Positions 5,988 to 13,748 of a stretch of 43,154 nucleotides of DNA are shown here, piece after piece. The stretch is taken from positions 1-43,154 of IMG/VR virus record IMGVR_UViG_3300047471_000916; one strand, written 5' to 3'. The stretch's first letter is position 1, and every line of letters begins with the position of its first letter. The translations under genes and the position numbers were made by a program. The notes under the pieces were generated by a model, which was given only the letters and a program-made list of their open reading frames with translations, was not told the DNA's origin and searched no databases. This DNA comes from a virus.

Positions 5988-6271
5988 TTGAGCCGCCGAT
6001 CCACCACCTGCGCGCCCTGCGCGAGCGCCTGGTCCGCGACGGCCGGGTCGAGTTCCACAACGGCTCCGTGGTCAGCGTCGAGCACGGCACCGACCTGCGG
6101 ATCACCTGGCCCGGCACCGATATCTACGGCTACGTCAACCAGTGGGCATACGAGCAGCTCGGGCGGGCCTACGAGCTGGCTCTCGCCGGCCGGCCGCCGG
6201 TCGCGATCGAGCCGGTGCGGCGGCCCAAGCGCCAGCCGCCCAGACGGGACTTCGGCAGCGTGCCCTTCTAG
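5984..6271 (+). CDS. Hypothetical protein
   Basis: A 95-residue protein. The GTG at 5984 overlaps the previous stop and is preferred over an ATG 33 bases upstream inside that gene. A helix (IHHLRALRERLVRDG) is followed by beta strands (VEFHNGSVVSVEHGTDLRI is broken here at Gly), a second helix (YEQLGRAYELALAG) and a basic, Pro-rich tail. No family is recognised. Confidence 0.55.
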   Translation: MIEPPIHHLRALRERLVRDGRVEFHNGSVVSVEHGTDLRITWPGTDIYGYVNQWAYEQLGRAYELALAGRPPVAIEPVRRPKRQPPRRDFGSVPF

Positions 6272-6294
6272 ATTCGGCTCGGCCCGATAAGCGA

Positions 6295-6300
6295 TAGGGT
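6295..6300 (+). promoter_or_regulatory. -10 element (TAGGGT) before the methyltransferase gene
   Basis: TAGGGT ends 13 bases before the ATG at 6314, leaving room for only a few leader bases. No Shine-Dalgarno match is seen. A -35 is not obvious. Confidence 0.35.
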
Positions 6301-6313
6301 CGGGCGCCGAGAG

Positions 6314-7321
6314 ATGCACGCTCCCGACGCCCACGAGCAGACTAGCCGAGCCGAGTTCGACTTCGGCCCCGGCCTGCGCCGCGAGCAGCGCATCGACGAC
6401 GCCGAGGGCGAGGCCATCCGCGAGCGCTGGGAGATCGGCCGCTGGATGCTCGGTCATGTCCCCGAGGGCAAGAAGAAGCTGCCCGACGGCTTCCTGGCCG
6501 GATACGCGAAGGCGAGCGGCAAGAGCCGCACCGAGCTTCAGTACCGCAAGCAGCTCGCGGAGCGATACCCGGATGCCGATGCATTGTCCAACGCGTTGGA
6601 CAATCACCCGTCCTGGCACGAGGTCGTCAACGAGCTGCTGTCCGAAAAGAGCACCCGCTACGCCGAGAACGCCGCCGGAGCGCACGAGGGCGTCGAGACC
6701 AGCGAAGCCGATGCCGAGGGCGATGACTGGAAGCTCTTGTTGGGCCGCTTCCAGGACCGGCTCGCCGACATCCCGGCGGGCAGCGTCACGGCAATCGTCA
6801 CCGATCCGCCCTATGGCGAAGAACACTTGCCCGAGTGGGAAGCGCTGGGCCACATGGCTCCCGAGCTGCTGGTGCCGGGCGGCGTGCTGTTGGCCCGCTG
6901 CGGGCATCTGTTGCTGCCCCGCTACATCGATGCGCTCGGCGCCGGCGGGCTTCAGTTCGGCTGGCTTTACGCCGAGCCGCTGCCCGGCTCCAACGTGCGC
7001 TTCCAGGGCCGCAAGATCGCCGTCTCCTGGCAGCCCTGGCTGGCCTTCAGCAACGGCCCCTGGCCGAGCGGGCGGATCGACTGGCATCCCGACACGCTCA
7101 CCGAGTCGCCCCGGACCAAGGCCCGCTTCGTCTGGGAGCAGAAGTGGGATGTCGCCGCCGAGCTGACCCAGACCTTCGCATCGCCGGGGGCGCTGGTGCT
7201 CGACCCCTTCGCCGGATCGGGGTCCTATGGGGAGGCGGCGCTCGCGGTCGGCTGTAGATGGGTCGGGGTCGAGGCCGATCCGGCAGGTCACGCCGCTGCT
7301 GCTGGGCGGCTCGCGGGATGA
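6314..7321 (+). CDS. DNA methyltransferase (DPPY type) with N-terminal KorB/ParB-like part
   Basis: Likely methylates adenine N6 or cytosine N4 in DNA using S-adenosylmethionine. In the 335-residue protein, the catalytic motif IV DPPY lies at 164-167 and the SAM-binding motif I DPFAGSGS at 297-304, the order of beta-class methyltransferases. Between them is a single short target-recognition region (about 200-280). The first 120 residues are helical and charged (ERWEIGRWMLGH, then DGFLAGYAKASGKSRTELQYRKQLAERYP) and look like an HTH of the kind fused to phage methyltransferases. The gene overlaps the following nuclease-like gene by 4 bases. It could protect phage DNA from restriction. Confidence 0.85.
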   Translation: MHAPDAHEQTSRAEFDFGPGLRREQRIDDAEGEAIRERWEIGRWMLGHVPEGKKKLPDGFLAGYAKASGKSRTELQYRKQLAERYPDADALSNALDNHPSWHEVVNELLSEKSTRYAENAAGAHEGVETSEADAEGDDWKLLLGRFQDRLADIPAGSVTAIVTDPPYGEEHLPEWEALGHMAPELLVPGGVLLARCGHLLLPRYIDALGAGGLQFGWLYAEPLPGSNVRFQGRKIAVSWQPWLAFSNGPWPSGRIDWHPDTLTESPRTKARFVWEQKWDVAAELTQTFASPGALVLDPFAGSGSYGEAALAVGCRWVGVEADPAGHAAAAGRLAG

Positions 7322-7812
7322 CCGGCTTCGCCGAGCGCGATAAGGACCATGCCGAGCATCTGGAACGGGTCCGTCGGGCCTTGCATGCACGCGGGTTCGA
7401 GGTCGAGGATGCTGGCTGGGAGCGACGCCCCGAAGCCGAGCGCCAAGAGCTGATCGAGCAGTGGCCGAAAGCGTTGTGGCGCTGGTGGCCCGATCTGCTC
7501 GCCACACGCGGTCCCTTCGGCCGCATGCTCGTGGACGCGAAGGCGGAGCTGCGCGATGACACCGCGAACTACTCAATCGAGCTGGCGGCGCTGGCCTTGT
7601 ACGCGATGATCGAGGCACGGATGCGAACGGCGGTTGTAGTGGTCTTCCCCGGCGGCGCTTGCGATTACGCTCGCGATCTGAACCCGGTCAGCGTCCAGAC
7701 GCGGGGCAATGGCGGGTCCGGCACGGCCTTCGTCTTGGTCCGCAAGGATTCGTTGCGGACCTTCGAGCAGGTTTTCGGTCCGGTTGAGGCGGAGGGCGGC
7801 GCCGCCTCGTGA
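7318..7812 (+). CDS. PD-(D/E)XK-like nuclease
   Basis: A 164-residue protein starting at ATG 7318 by overlap with the methyltransferase stop. The core reads WWPDLLATRGPFGRMLVDAKAE: D59, then D73-A-K75 on a predicted strand, followed by a helix (NYSIELAALALYAMIEA) and a strand (TAVVVVF). This matches the PD-(D/E)XK nuclease core, where D59, D73 and K75 would be the metal and catalytic residues. Such small proteins may act as Holliday-junction or restriction-type endonucleases. Its coupling to a methyltransferase gene raises the possibility of a restriction-modification pair; this is inference. Confidence 0.55.
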   Translation: MTGFAERDKDHAEHLERVRRALHARGFEVEDAGWERRPEAERQELIEQWPKALWRWWPDLLATRGPFGRMLVDAKAELRDDTANYSIELAALALYAMIEARMRTAVVVVFPGGACDYARDLNPVSVQTRGNGGSGTAFVLVRKDSLRTFEQVFGPVEAEGGAAS

Positions 7813-7881
7813 CCGCATCCCACCCCGCCGCTAGGCTCCCCTTGCTCTGATCTTCCCCAAGCCGGTGTCGCGGTGCCGCGC

Positions 7882-7887
7882 TAGGCT
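7882..7887 (+). promoter_or_regulatory. -10 element (TAGGCT) for the leaderless terminase operon
   Basis: TAGGCT ends 6 bases before the ATG at 7894. A second TAGGCT occurs at 7835-7840 without a suitable start after it. Confidence 0.5.
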
Positions 7888-7893
7888 GTCGTC

Positions 7894-8382
7894 ATGACCA
7901 AGACCCGCTCCGAGTGCAACGAGCGTGACATTAAAGCCCGCTCGGAGTTCGCCTGGCACCAGATCTTCCTCGACGGCTTCGAGCAGAGTGGGCGCGTCGA
8001 CAAGGCATGCAAGCTCGCCGGGATCAGCCGCACCACCGCCTATCGCCATCGTCAGAGCGATGAGGACTTCGCCCTTGCCTGGCACGATATCGAGGAAGCG
8101 GTCACCGACGCGATGGAGCGGGAGGCGTGGCGGCGGAGCACCGAGGGCGTGGACAAGCCGATCTTCTACAGAGGCGAGCAGATCGCCACGGTGAAGGAAT
8201 TCTCCGACCCGCTGATGATGTTCATGCTGCGCGCCCGCAACCCGGCGAAATACCGCGAGCAGTTCGACTTCAAGCACTCGGGGCGGGTCGAGGTCCCGAC
8301 CGGACCCGACCTCTCCAAGCTCAGCCTCGACGAGGCGCGGGAGCTTCAGTCGCTGCTGGAGAAGGCGACGCCGGAATGCTGA
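7894..8382 (+). CDS. terS: Terminase small subunit
   Basis: A 162-residue protein that would recognise phage DNA at packaging sites and load the large subunit. The N-terminal half has an HTH of the terminase-2/phBC6A51-like kind: FLDGFEQSGRVDKACKLAG (about 25-43), then ISRTTAYRHRQSDEDFALAW (about 44-63). The middle has the helix ITDAMEREAWRR type sequence (about 70-82) and a conserved SDPLMMFMLRARNPAKYRE (about 107-125), which is typical of small terminases. The gene lies just before the large subunit. The ATG has a TAGGCT 6 bases upstream and no ribosome-binding site. Confidence 0.85.
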   Translation: MTKTRSECNERDIKARSEFAWHQIFLDGFEQSGRVDKACKLAGISRTTAYRHRQSDEDFALAWHDIEEAVTDAMEREAWRRSTEGVDKPIFYRGEQIATVKEFSDPLMMFMLRARNPAKYREQFDFKHSGRVEVPTGPDLSKLSLDEARELQSLLEKATPEC

Positions 8383-8501
8383 CCGGGCCAATTCCAACTC
8401 CTCCCGACCGCTTGACCTGGATTCTGGGCCTCGTCATCGCAATATCGCCGATGGTCGCTTTCCTCATCTGGCTGGCTGTTTATTTCATCAGCGGAGGTTG
8501 A
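8376..8501 (+). CDS. Tiny single-span membrane protein
   Basis: A 41-residue ORF whose ATG overlaps the end of the small terminase gene by 7 bases. After a short polar start (LTGPIPTPPDRLT) it is one long hydrophobic segment (WILGLVIAISPMV, then AFLIWLAVYFI), enough for one or two spans. It lies between the two terminase genes. Function is unknown. Confidence 0.5.
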   Translation: MLTGPIPTPPDRLTWILGLVIAISPMVAFLIWLAVYFISGG

Positions 8502-8520
8502 GCGCCCATGCGCTTAGTCG

Positions 8521-10104
8521 ATGCCAACCGCTGAACCTGCCCAGCTCCCCTCCCTGGAGCAGGTACAGGCCCGCGTGGCCCAGCTCTCGCTGATCGACTT
8601 CACGCGGATGGCATGGCCGATTGTGGAGCCGGTGAATGAGTTCGTCCCCAACTGGCATATCGAGGCGATTGCGGAGAAGCTGGAAGCGATCAGTCGTGGC
8701 GAGCTTCAGCGCCTCATTCTGAACGTGCCTCCCGGATTCATGAAGTCACTCTCAGTCGCGGTCTTCTGGCCATGCTGGGACTGGCTGAGCACTCCCTCGC
8801 GGCGCTGGGTGTTCGCTTCCTACGCCGAGAAGCTGAGCAAGCGTGATTCGCTCAAATGCCGAGCGATCATCGAGTCGCCCGGAGGCAGCCCGGAAGGAAC
8901 TCTGCTGGAGCGCATCGGCTACTACGGGCTGCTGGAGCGGCTCGGAGCAAGCTGGCGGCTCCGCATCGACCAGAACGAGAAGCTGCGCTTCAACAATGAC
9001 GAGACGGGCTACCGGGTGGCGACCTCGGTTGGCGGCGTCGTCACCGGGGAAGGAGCCGAATTCTTCGTCATCGACGACCCGCACAAGGCGGAGGAGGCCC
9101 AGTCAGACAATCAGCGCGACAACGTGCTGGGCTGGCTTGACGGCGAAGTCCTGACCCGGTTGCGCCCGCCCTCAAAGGCGGCGATGGTGGTGGTGATGCA
9201 GCGGCTCCATGAGGAAGACGTGACCGGGCATCTGCTTGAGCAGGGCGGCTTCGAGCACCTCTGCCTGCCGGAGGAATATGAGCCCTCCCATCCCTTCGTC
9301 TGGCCTGACGATCCCCGTACGGAGCCAGGAGAGCGGCTCTGGCCGGAGATGTTCGCTCCCGACTACGTTGATGACCTCAAGGTGCGAATGACCTCCTACC
9401 GGGCCGCTGGGCAGTTCCAGCAGCGTCCCAGCCCCGAGGAGGGCGGCATCATCAAGCGCGCCTGGTGGCGCTACTACCCCGCGGAGTGGCTTAAGGGCGA
9501 GGAGTGGCCGGAGGCGGCGCCGCCGATGAAGCGCATCTGGCAGTCCTGGGACACCGCCTTCACCGAGAAAACGTCAAGCGACTTCACGGTCGGCACGCTC
9601 TGGGGCGCCGACCTCGCCAACCGCTACCTGATCCGCCGGATGCGCGGGCGCTGGAGCCTGACCGAGACCAAGGAGCAGGTCCAGCAACTGACGGATTGGG
9701 CGGACAAGCGCTTCCCCTGGCATGCCGGGCATCAGAAGCGAGTGGAGAACACCGCCAACGGACCGCGGGTCCTGGCCGCGCTTCGCGACGAGATACAGGG
9801 CCTGGTGCCGATCAACGTCGAAGGCCGCGACAAGACCCAGCGGGTCTATGCGGTGACGCCGCAGCTGGAGGCCGGGAACGTACATCTCCCTGGGCAGCCC
9901 AGCGCCGACCTGAGCGGCCCCGACGCAAGCTGCCCGGCCTGGGTCCTAGACTTCGTCGATGAGTGTGCGGCTTTCCCGAACGGAGCTTTCGATGACCAGG
10001 TGGACTCGATGACCCAAGCGCTCGACCCGACGATCCGGGTCGGCAAGCGACGGCGGGTGCGCAGCGGTGGACGGGACAAGCGAGCGGCGATGAGGATGCG
10101 ATGA
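8521..10104 (+). CDS. terL: Terminase large subunit
   Basis: The packaging motor ATPase and headful or site-specific nuclease. The 527-residue protein has an N-terminal ATPase domain with a variant Walker A, LNVPPGFMKS (about 66-75), Walker B FFVIDDPHK (about 181-189), and the coupling motif near VVVMQRLHEED (about 223-233). The C-terminal RNase H-fold nuclease has WQSWDTAF (about 340-347) and a later Asp (DFVDECAAFPNGAFDDQVDSMTQ, split by Gly, about 478-500). The PPGFMKS form of Walker A is known in this terminase branch. ATG 8521 has no clear Shine-Dalgarno site. Confidence 0.93.
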   Translation: MPTAEPAQLPSLEQVQARVAQLSLIDFTRMAWPIVEPVNEFVPNWHIEAIAEKLEAISRGELQRLILNVPPGFMKSLSVAVFWPCWDWLSTPSRRWVFASYAEKLSKRDSLKCRAIIESPGGSPEGTLLERIGYYGLLERLGASWRLRIDQNEKLRFNNDETGYRVATSVGGVVTGEGAEFFVIDDPHKAEEAQSDNQRDNVLGWLDGEVLTRLRPPSKAAMVVVMQRLHEEDVTGHLLEQGGFEHLCLPEEYEPSHPFVWPDDPRTEPGERLWPEMFAPDYVDDLKVRMTSYRAAGQFQQRPSPEEGGIIKRAWWRYYPAEWLKGEEWPEAAPPMKRIWQSWDTAFTEKTSSDFTVGTLWGADLANRYLIRRMRGRWSLTETKEQVQQLTDWADKRFPWHAGHQKRVENTANGPRVLAALRDEIQGLVPINVEGRDKTQRVYAVTPQLEAGNVHLPGQPSADLSGPDASCPAWVLDFVDECAAFPNGAFDDQVDSMTQALDPTIRVGKRRRVRSGGRDKRAAMRMR

Positions 10105-10391
10105 AGCGACACCGGTTCGTCGCCGTCGATGGGACGATCTTCTACCAGCGCGTGCGGCCCTGGCCCTTGCGAGCGCTCCAGCGCTGGGTCTACTCCAACG
10201 GCAGCAACCGGCTCTGGGACAAAGCCACCGGCCGTCACCCGGCCCGTCACCCGCTCGCGCGGCTGGTCTTCTGGATGACCTCTCCGACTCCGGGCTTGGG
10301 CTGGAAGCGCTACATCCGCTGGTGGTCCGTCGGCGAGGTCGATTACGAGGTAGCGCTCGGCCCGCGGCAAGAGGGAAGGCGAAGCCCGTGA
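10101..10391 (+). CDS. Basic hypothetical protein
   Basis: A 96-residue, strongly basic, Trp-rich protein (RVRPWPLRALQRWVYSNGSN, then FWMTSPTPGLGWKRYIRWW). It starts at ATG 10101 by ATGA overlap with the terminase stop. It has no recognised family. The charge suggests it may touch nucleic acid or membranes. Confidence 0.55.
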   Translation: MKRHRFVAVDGTIFYQRVRPWPLRALQRWVYSNGSNRLWDKATGRHPARHPLARLVFWMTSPTPGLGWKRYIRWWSVGEVDYEVALGPRQEGRRSP

Positions 10392-10519
10392 CCACCCTGC
10401 AGGCCGTTCTCATCTGGGTCACGGGCTTCGCCTTCGGCCTTCTTCTCATTTTCGGCAACAGCGCCCTGGCTGACTGGCGCTCGCGGCGCTGGCGAAGGCG
10501 CCAGGAAAAGCAGCTATGA
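10388..10519 (+). CDS. Tiny membrane protein
   Basis: A 43-residue protein starting at GTG 10388 (GTGA overlap). One hydrophobic span (LQAVLIWVTGFAFGLLLIFG) is followed by a very basic tail (WRSRRWRRRQEKQL), giving an N-out, C-in orientation by the positive-inside rule. Function is unknown. Confidence 0.55.
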   Translation: MTTLQAVLIWVTGFAFGLLLIFGNSALADWRSRRWRRRQEKQL

Positions 10520-10911
10520 CCGCCCTGGAGGACATCGCCCACGTCGAGGCATGGGTGCAGAGCCGCTGCGAGCACTTCGCTCACCGGGGCCGCCCGATGA
10601 ACCGCTGCGAAGCCGAGGAACTGCACGCGCAGGGGATCGTGATCCTCTACGAGCTGCATGCGGCTTGGGAACGGAAGCGCTGCGAGCGCTTCAGCGCCTA
10701 TGCGATCAGCCTCTTCGGCCGGCGGCTGGTGGACTGGCACCGTCATGAGATGTCGAGCTCCAACCGCGGTCACAGCCCAGGTCGGGTAGGCGGCAAGCCG
10801 GTGCCGGCGATGGTCTACCACGGCATGGTCAGCCTCGATGCTCCGGCGCTCGACGGGACGGTGCAGGCATTTGCGCAAGACCGGGCGCTCACGCACCACG
10901 ACCCGACTTGA
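10516..10911 (+). CDS. Sigma-70 region 2-like protein
   Basis: A 131-residue protein starting at ATG 10516 (ATGA overlap). The segment from EAEELHAQGIVILYELHAAWE (about 34-54) to RCERFSAYAISLFGRRLVDWHR (about 57-78) follows the sigma region 2.1-2.3 pattern: E-x-x-x-x-G-x-x-x-L-x-x-A-x-x-x-x-x-x-x-x-F-x-x-Y-A-x-x-x-x-x-R-x-x-x-D-x-x-R. The rest is Gly/Pro-rich and shows no region 4. Region 2 binds the core polymerase and the -10. It lies 400 bases before the first late-type promoter and two genes before an HTH protein that could act as region 4. Identity is moderate; it could be a decayed or non-promoter protein. Confidence 0.5.
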   Translation: MTALEDIAHVEAWVQSRCEHFAHRGRPMNRCEAEELHAQGIVILYELHAAWERKRCERFSAYAISLFGRRLVDWHRHEMSSSNRGHSPGRVGGKPVPAMVYHGMVSLDAPALDGTVQAFAQDRALTHHDPT

Positions 10912-11051
10912 TGAACCACAAGCGCAAGCGCCCCAAGCATCGCCGCAGCGGCTGTCTGCTCTGCAAGCCGAACAAGCTCCAAGCGAACGTCAAGGCGCAG
11001 CGGCGCAAGGACAAGAAACGCGCCTTCGCCAACGAGCGAGCGGCGTGGTGA
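10911..11051 (+). CDS. Tiny basic CxxC protein
   Basis: A 46-residue, very basic protein starting at ATG 10911 by overlap with the previous stop (TGATG). RRSGCLLCKPNKLQ (about 12-25) holds one CxxC followed by K-P-x-K, a pattern seen in small proteins of many actinobacterial phages. The rest is Lys/Arg-rich (KAQRRKDKKRAF). It probably binds nucleic acid. The next gene's GTG overlaps its stop. Confidence 0.5.
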   Translation: MNHKRKRPKHRRSGCLLCKPNKLQANVKAQRRKDKKRAFANERAAW

Positions 11052-11305
11052 GCACCCTCCTCGCCCAAGGCCTCGAACACATTGCCACCGCCGCGATGCG
11101 AGAACAGGCCGCCGAGGTGATCTACCTCAGCGCCGAGGGCTACTCGGTGCCGGAGATCGGCCGCCTCTTGCAGATCAAGCGACCGCAGGTGAGCCTGCTG
11201 CGCGAGCTGGCCGGGGACGGGCTGATCGAAGTGCTGCGCTCCGAGGGCCGAAGCGACGGCGAGATCATTCGGACGCTGGGCGTTCCCACGGCGCGGCTGG
11301 GCTAG
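11048..11305 (+). CDS. Helix-turn-helix protein
   Basis: An 85-residue protein starting at GTG 11048 by GTGA overlap. It has two helical DNA-binding-like parts: VIYLSAEGYSVPEIGRLLQI (about 23-42) followed by KRPQVSLLRELAGDGLIEVLR, a HTH similar to sigma region 4 or MarR-type helices, and SEGRSDGEIIRTLGVP (about 66-81), a second shorter HTH-like repeat. It ends 19 bases before the portal gene. It could be a regulator of late genes, alone or with the sigma-like protein. Confidence 0.55.
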   Translation: MSTLLAQGLEHIATAAMREQAAEVIYLSAEGYSVPEIGRLLQIKRPQVSLLRELAGDGLIEVLRSEGRSDGEIIRTLGVPTARLG

Positions 11306-11307
11306 CT

Positions 11308-11320
11308 GAGCCGATATTCG
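11308..11320 (+). promoter_or_regulatory. Late-type promoter motif, copy 1 (portal)
   Basis: GAGCCGATATTCG. The -10-like GATATT (11313-11318) ends 6 bases before the portal ATG. No -35 is shared with the other copies, so the conserved GAGCC would act as an extended -10. Confidence 0.65.
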
Positions 11321-11324
11321 AGGC

Positions 11325-13748
11325 ATGGCGACCCCGACCCTCCCGGCCGAGTCCTCCAACGGCCGCCCGCCGGGGCGTCAGGCCCCCACTGGCCGCAGCG
11401 GCACGGTCAACGTGCGCGGCTGGATCGAGGACCGCGAGTTCAACAACCGCCTGCGCTGGCCGCTCAACCTCGACGAATACGAGAAGATGCGGCGCACCGA
11501 TCCCACGGTGCAATGGATGCTCCGCCTCGTCTCCACGCCGCTGCGGGCGGCCCTGTGGTCGGTGCAGCCGCCGGAGAACCCCAGCCCGGTCGAGCTGGAG
11601 GCGACCTGCTTCGCTCAGCACGCGATCTTCTCCGAGCTGGACGGCGGCTTCGACCAGCACCTGCGCCAGGCGCTGACCTACCTGGACTTCGGCCACTCGG
11701 TCTTCGAGCGCTCCGCCGAGCTGCGCCCGGTCGAGTTCGACGTTGACGCCGGTGACGAAGGCGAGCCGACCCACGTCAAGCGCGACGCCTTCGTGCTCGC
11801 CGCATTGGACCCGCGCCTTCAGCGCACGATTCAGCGCTGGAACGTCGATCCGGCCGAACCCAAGCGCCTCCTCGACATCAAGCAGTGGCTCGCCGATGGG
11901 CACCAGCCTTCGGTGACGACGATCGAAGCCGACCGGCTGGTGATCTACGTCGGCGACAAGGAAGGCGATGACTGGCGCGGGGTCTCGCTGCTGCGCTCGG
12001 CCTGGAAATCGTGGTTCACCAAGTCCCAGCTACAGAACCTGGAGGCCATAGCCTTCGAGCGCTCGGCGGGCTTCCCGGTCGTCTACCCGCCCCCCGACGC
12101 CGACGACGATGATCTGACCTCGGTCGAAGAAGCGATCAAGAAGGTCAAGCAGGGCGAGAACGTCTGGATGATAATGCCCGGCCCCAAACAGCTCCCCGCC
12201 CGAGGAGGGGGACAGCCGGCCGAGGAGTGGCTGGTCGAGGACCTGGCGATCAACGCCTCGGCCGGACAGGCGGCGGACTTCGGCGCCGCAATCGGCCGCT
12301 ATGACCTGGAGATGGCCAAGAACGTGATGGCCTCCTTCATGGAGCTGGGCCAGAAGGAGGTCGGCGCCCGGGCCACAGCCGACGTGCAGCAGGACCCCTA
12401 CTACCAGGCGCTCGCCGCCCATGCCTCCTACATCGAGGACACCTTCTCAGAGGCCGTGCTGGCGCCGCTGTGCGACTGGAACTACACCCTGGAGCGCTAC
12501 CCGCGGCTGGTCTGTTCGAAGCTCCAGGCGAAGAACGCCGAGGTGATCGCCGCCGCGGTCAAGGGCCTGATCGAAGCGGGTGCGATGCAAGCCGATGAAC
12601 CGCTGGAAGACTTCCTGCGCGACCTGCTCGACGCTCCCGACGCCGACCCCGACTACGAGGAGGAAGAAGAGGAACCGCCGCCGGTTCAAGTGGTGCCGAT
12701 GCCGGCCGCCAACGCGAGCCAGGCCGGTGGCACGCAGGGAGCGGGCGAACCGGGGACCGGCGGCGCGCCGGGGATGGCGGCCTCCCAGCCCAAGCGCCGA
12801 CTTTGGTCGAGATTTAGAAGAGGCGGTAAGGGGACTAATTCAGATCCCATCCCCGCGCTCCTAGAGCGCGGGGACTACCCACTCAACCGCCATCAGGTCG
12901 AGGCGATAGAGCGCAGCGAGAGCTTCTCGCAATTCATCCCCTCCCGGCCGCTGAGGGGCGTCGAGCACCACGTCGCCTGGCAGCAGGTCGCCGACACCCT
13001 CGACAACGCCCAGCTCGACATCGTCGCAATCGGCGAGCGGGTCATGGAAGGCCAGCTCGGCTCGCTGCAAGCCTCGGCCGATGAGGCGGTCGAACGGGCC
13101 GACATCGCCGCCATCGAAGCGCTCAAGCCCGACCCGCGCCCATTGGCCGAAGCCCTGGAAGCCGAGCTGCTGCGGATCTACGCGACCGGCCAAGCCGACG
13201 TGCGCGCCGAGGTCCGCCGCCAGCAGGATGCGCTGAAGGCCGAAGGGCGGACGGCGATGGCCGCAGAACGCCGAGCCGGAGAACCGCCGGATATCCCGCT
13301 GTCGAAGGCAGAGATCGCGGCGATCATCGCGGCCCTGGCGGCGAGCATGGCCGACACCGGCTCGCAAGCGGCGACGCAGGCGATCCGCCAGCGGGCGCTG
13401 AAGGCCCTGGCCCAGCGGGCGCGGACGGAGGCTGCGCCCGGTGAGGACCCTTTGGCCCAACTTAGAGCGGCGCTGCGACAAAGCGCTCCGCTTGCCTCCA
13501 ACCGGGTCTATGGGATGGGGCGGATGGACGAGATTCAGACCGCTGCGGCACGAGGGCTGATCGAAGTCGTAATCAGGAGCGCTGTGCTCGACAATAGGTG
13601 TTGCGACGTCTGTGAAGGCTCAGACGGGGAAAGCTTCCGGCCCGAAGTTGCCCCGCCGTTGCCCGACGGGTCCTGCGAAGGCGGGGATCGCTGCCGGTGC
13701 CAGTACTTGCCGGAACTCATGGCTCCGAGCGAAACCTCGGTGCCCTAG
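11325..13748 (+). CDS. Portal protein fused to a MuF-like minor head domain
   Basis: An 807-residue protein. Residues about 25-440 look like the DUF935 (Mu gp29) portal family: NVRGWIEDREFNNRLRWPL, then MRRTDPTVQWMLRLV and the helical core (VIYVGDKEGDDWRGVSLLRS, EAIAFERSAGFPVVY). The portal forms the ring through which DNA enters the head. Residues about 735-795 look like the MuF/gp30 C-terminal domain, with VLDNRCCDVCEGSDGESF and a final C-E-G-G-D-R-C-R-C. In Mu these are separate genes. The linker (about 480-530) is Pro/Gly-rich, then KGTNSDPIPALLERGDYPLN, which resembles a motif in the tape measure protein of this phage. A perfect 10-bp hairpin (12851-12873) encodes part of it. Confidence 0.85.
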   Translation: MATPTLPAESSNGRPPGRQAPTGRSGTVNVRGWIEDREFNNRLRWPLNLDEYEKMRRTDPTVQWMLRLVSTPLRAALWSVQPPENPSPVELEATCFAQHAIFSELDGGFDQHLRQALTYLDFGHSVFERSAELRPVEFDVDAGDEGEPTHVKRDAFVLAALDPRLQRTIQRWNVDPAEPKRLLDIKQWLADGHQPSVTTIEADRLVIYVGDKEGDDWRGVSLLRSAWKSWFTKSQLQNLEAIAFERSAGFPVVYPPPDADDDDLTSVEEAIKKVKQGENVWMIMPGPKQLPARGGGQPAEEWLVEDLAINASAGQAADFGAAIGRYDLEMAKNVMASFMELGQKEVGARATADVQQDPYYQALAAHASYIEDTFSEAVLAPLCDWNYTLERYPRLVCSKLQAKNAEVIAAAVKGLIEAGAMQADEPLEDFLRDLLDAPDADPDYEEEEEEPPPVQVVPMPAANASQAGGTQGAGEPGTGGAPGMAASQPKRRLWSRFRRGGKGTNSDPIPALLERGDYPLNRHQVEAIERSESFSQFIPSRPLRGVEHHVAWQQVADTLDNAQLDIVAIGERVMEGQLGSLQASADEAVERADIAAIEALKPDPRPLAEALEAELLRIYATGQADVRAEVRRQQDALKAEGRTAMAAERRAGEPPDIPLSKAEIAAIIAALAASMADTGSQAATQAIRQRALKALAQRARTEAAPGEDPLAQLRAALRQSAPLASNRVYGMGRMDEIQTAAARGLIEVVIRSAVLDNRCCDVCEGSDGESFRPEVAPPLPDGSCEGGDRCRCQYLPELMAPSETSVP
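12851..12873 (+). repeat. Perfect hairpin inside the portal gene
   Basis: CCCCGCGCTC and GAGCGCGGGG are fully complementary with a 3-base loop. It encodes the IPALLERG segment of the portal-MuF linker. It lies at a local change in base composition (about 12800-12850 is AT-richer than its surroundings). Confidence 0.7.

Noticed and set aside
5897-7618. Long minus-strand ORF opposite the methyltransferase region
   Set aside because: It covers several well-supported plus-strand genes; it is a high-GC shadow.
8719-8750. Walker A of the terminase lacks the classic GKT
   Set aside because: NVPPGxMKS-type loops are known in this terminase branch, so it is not a defect.
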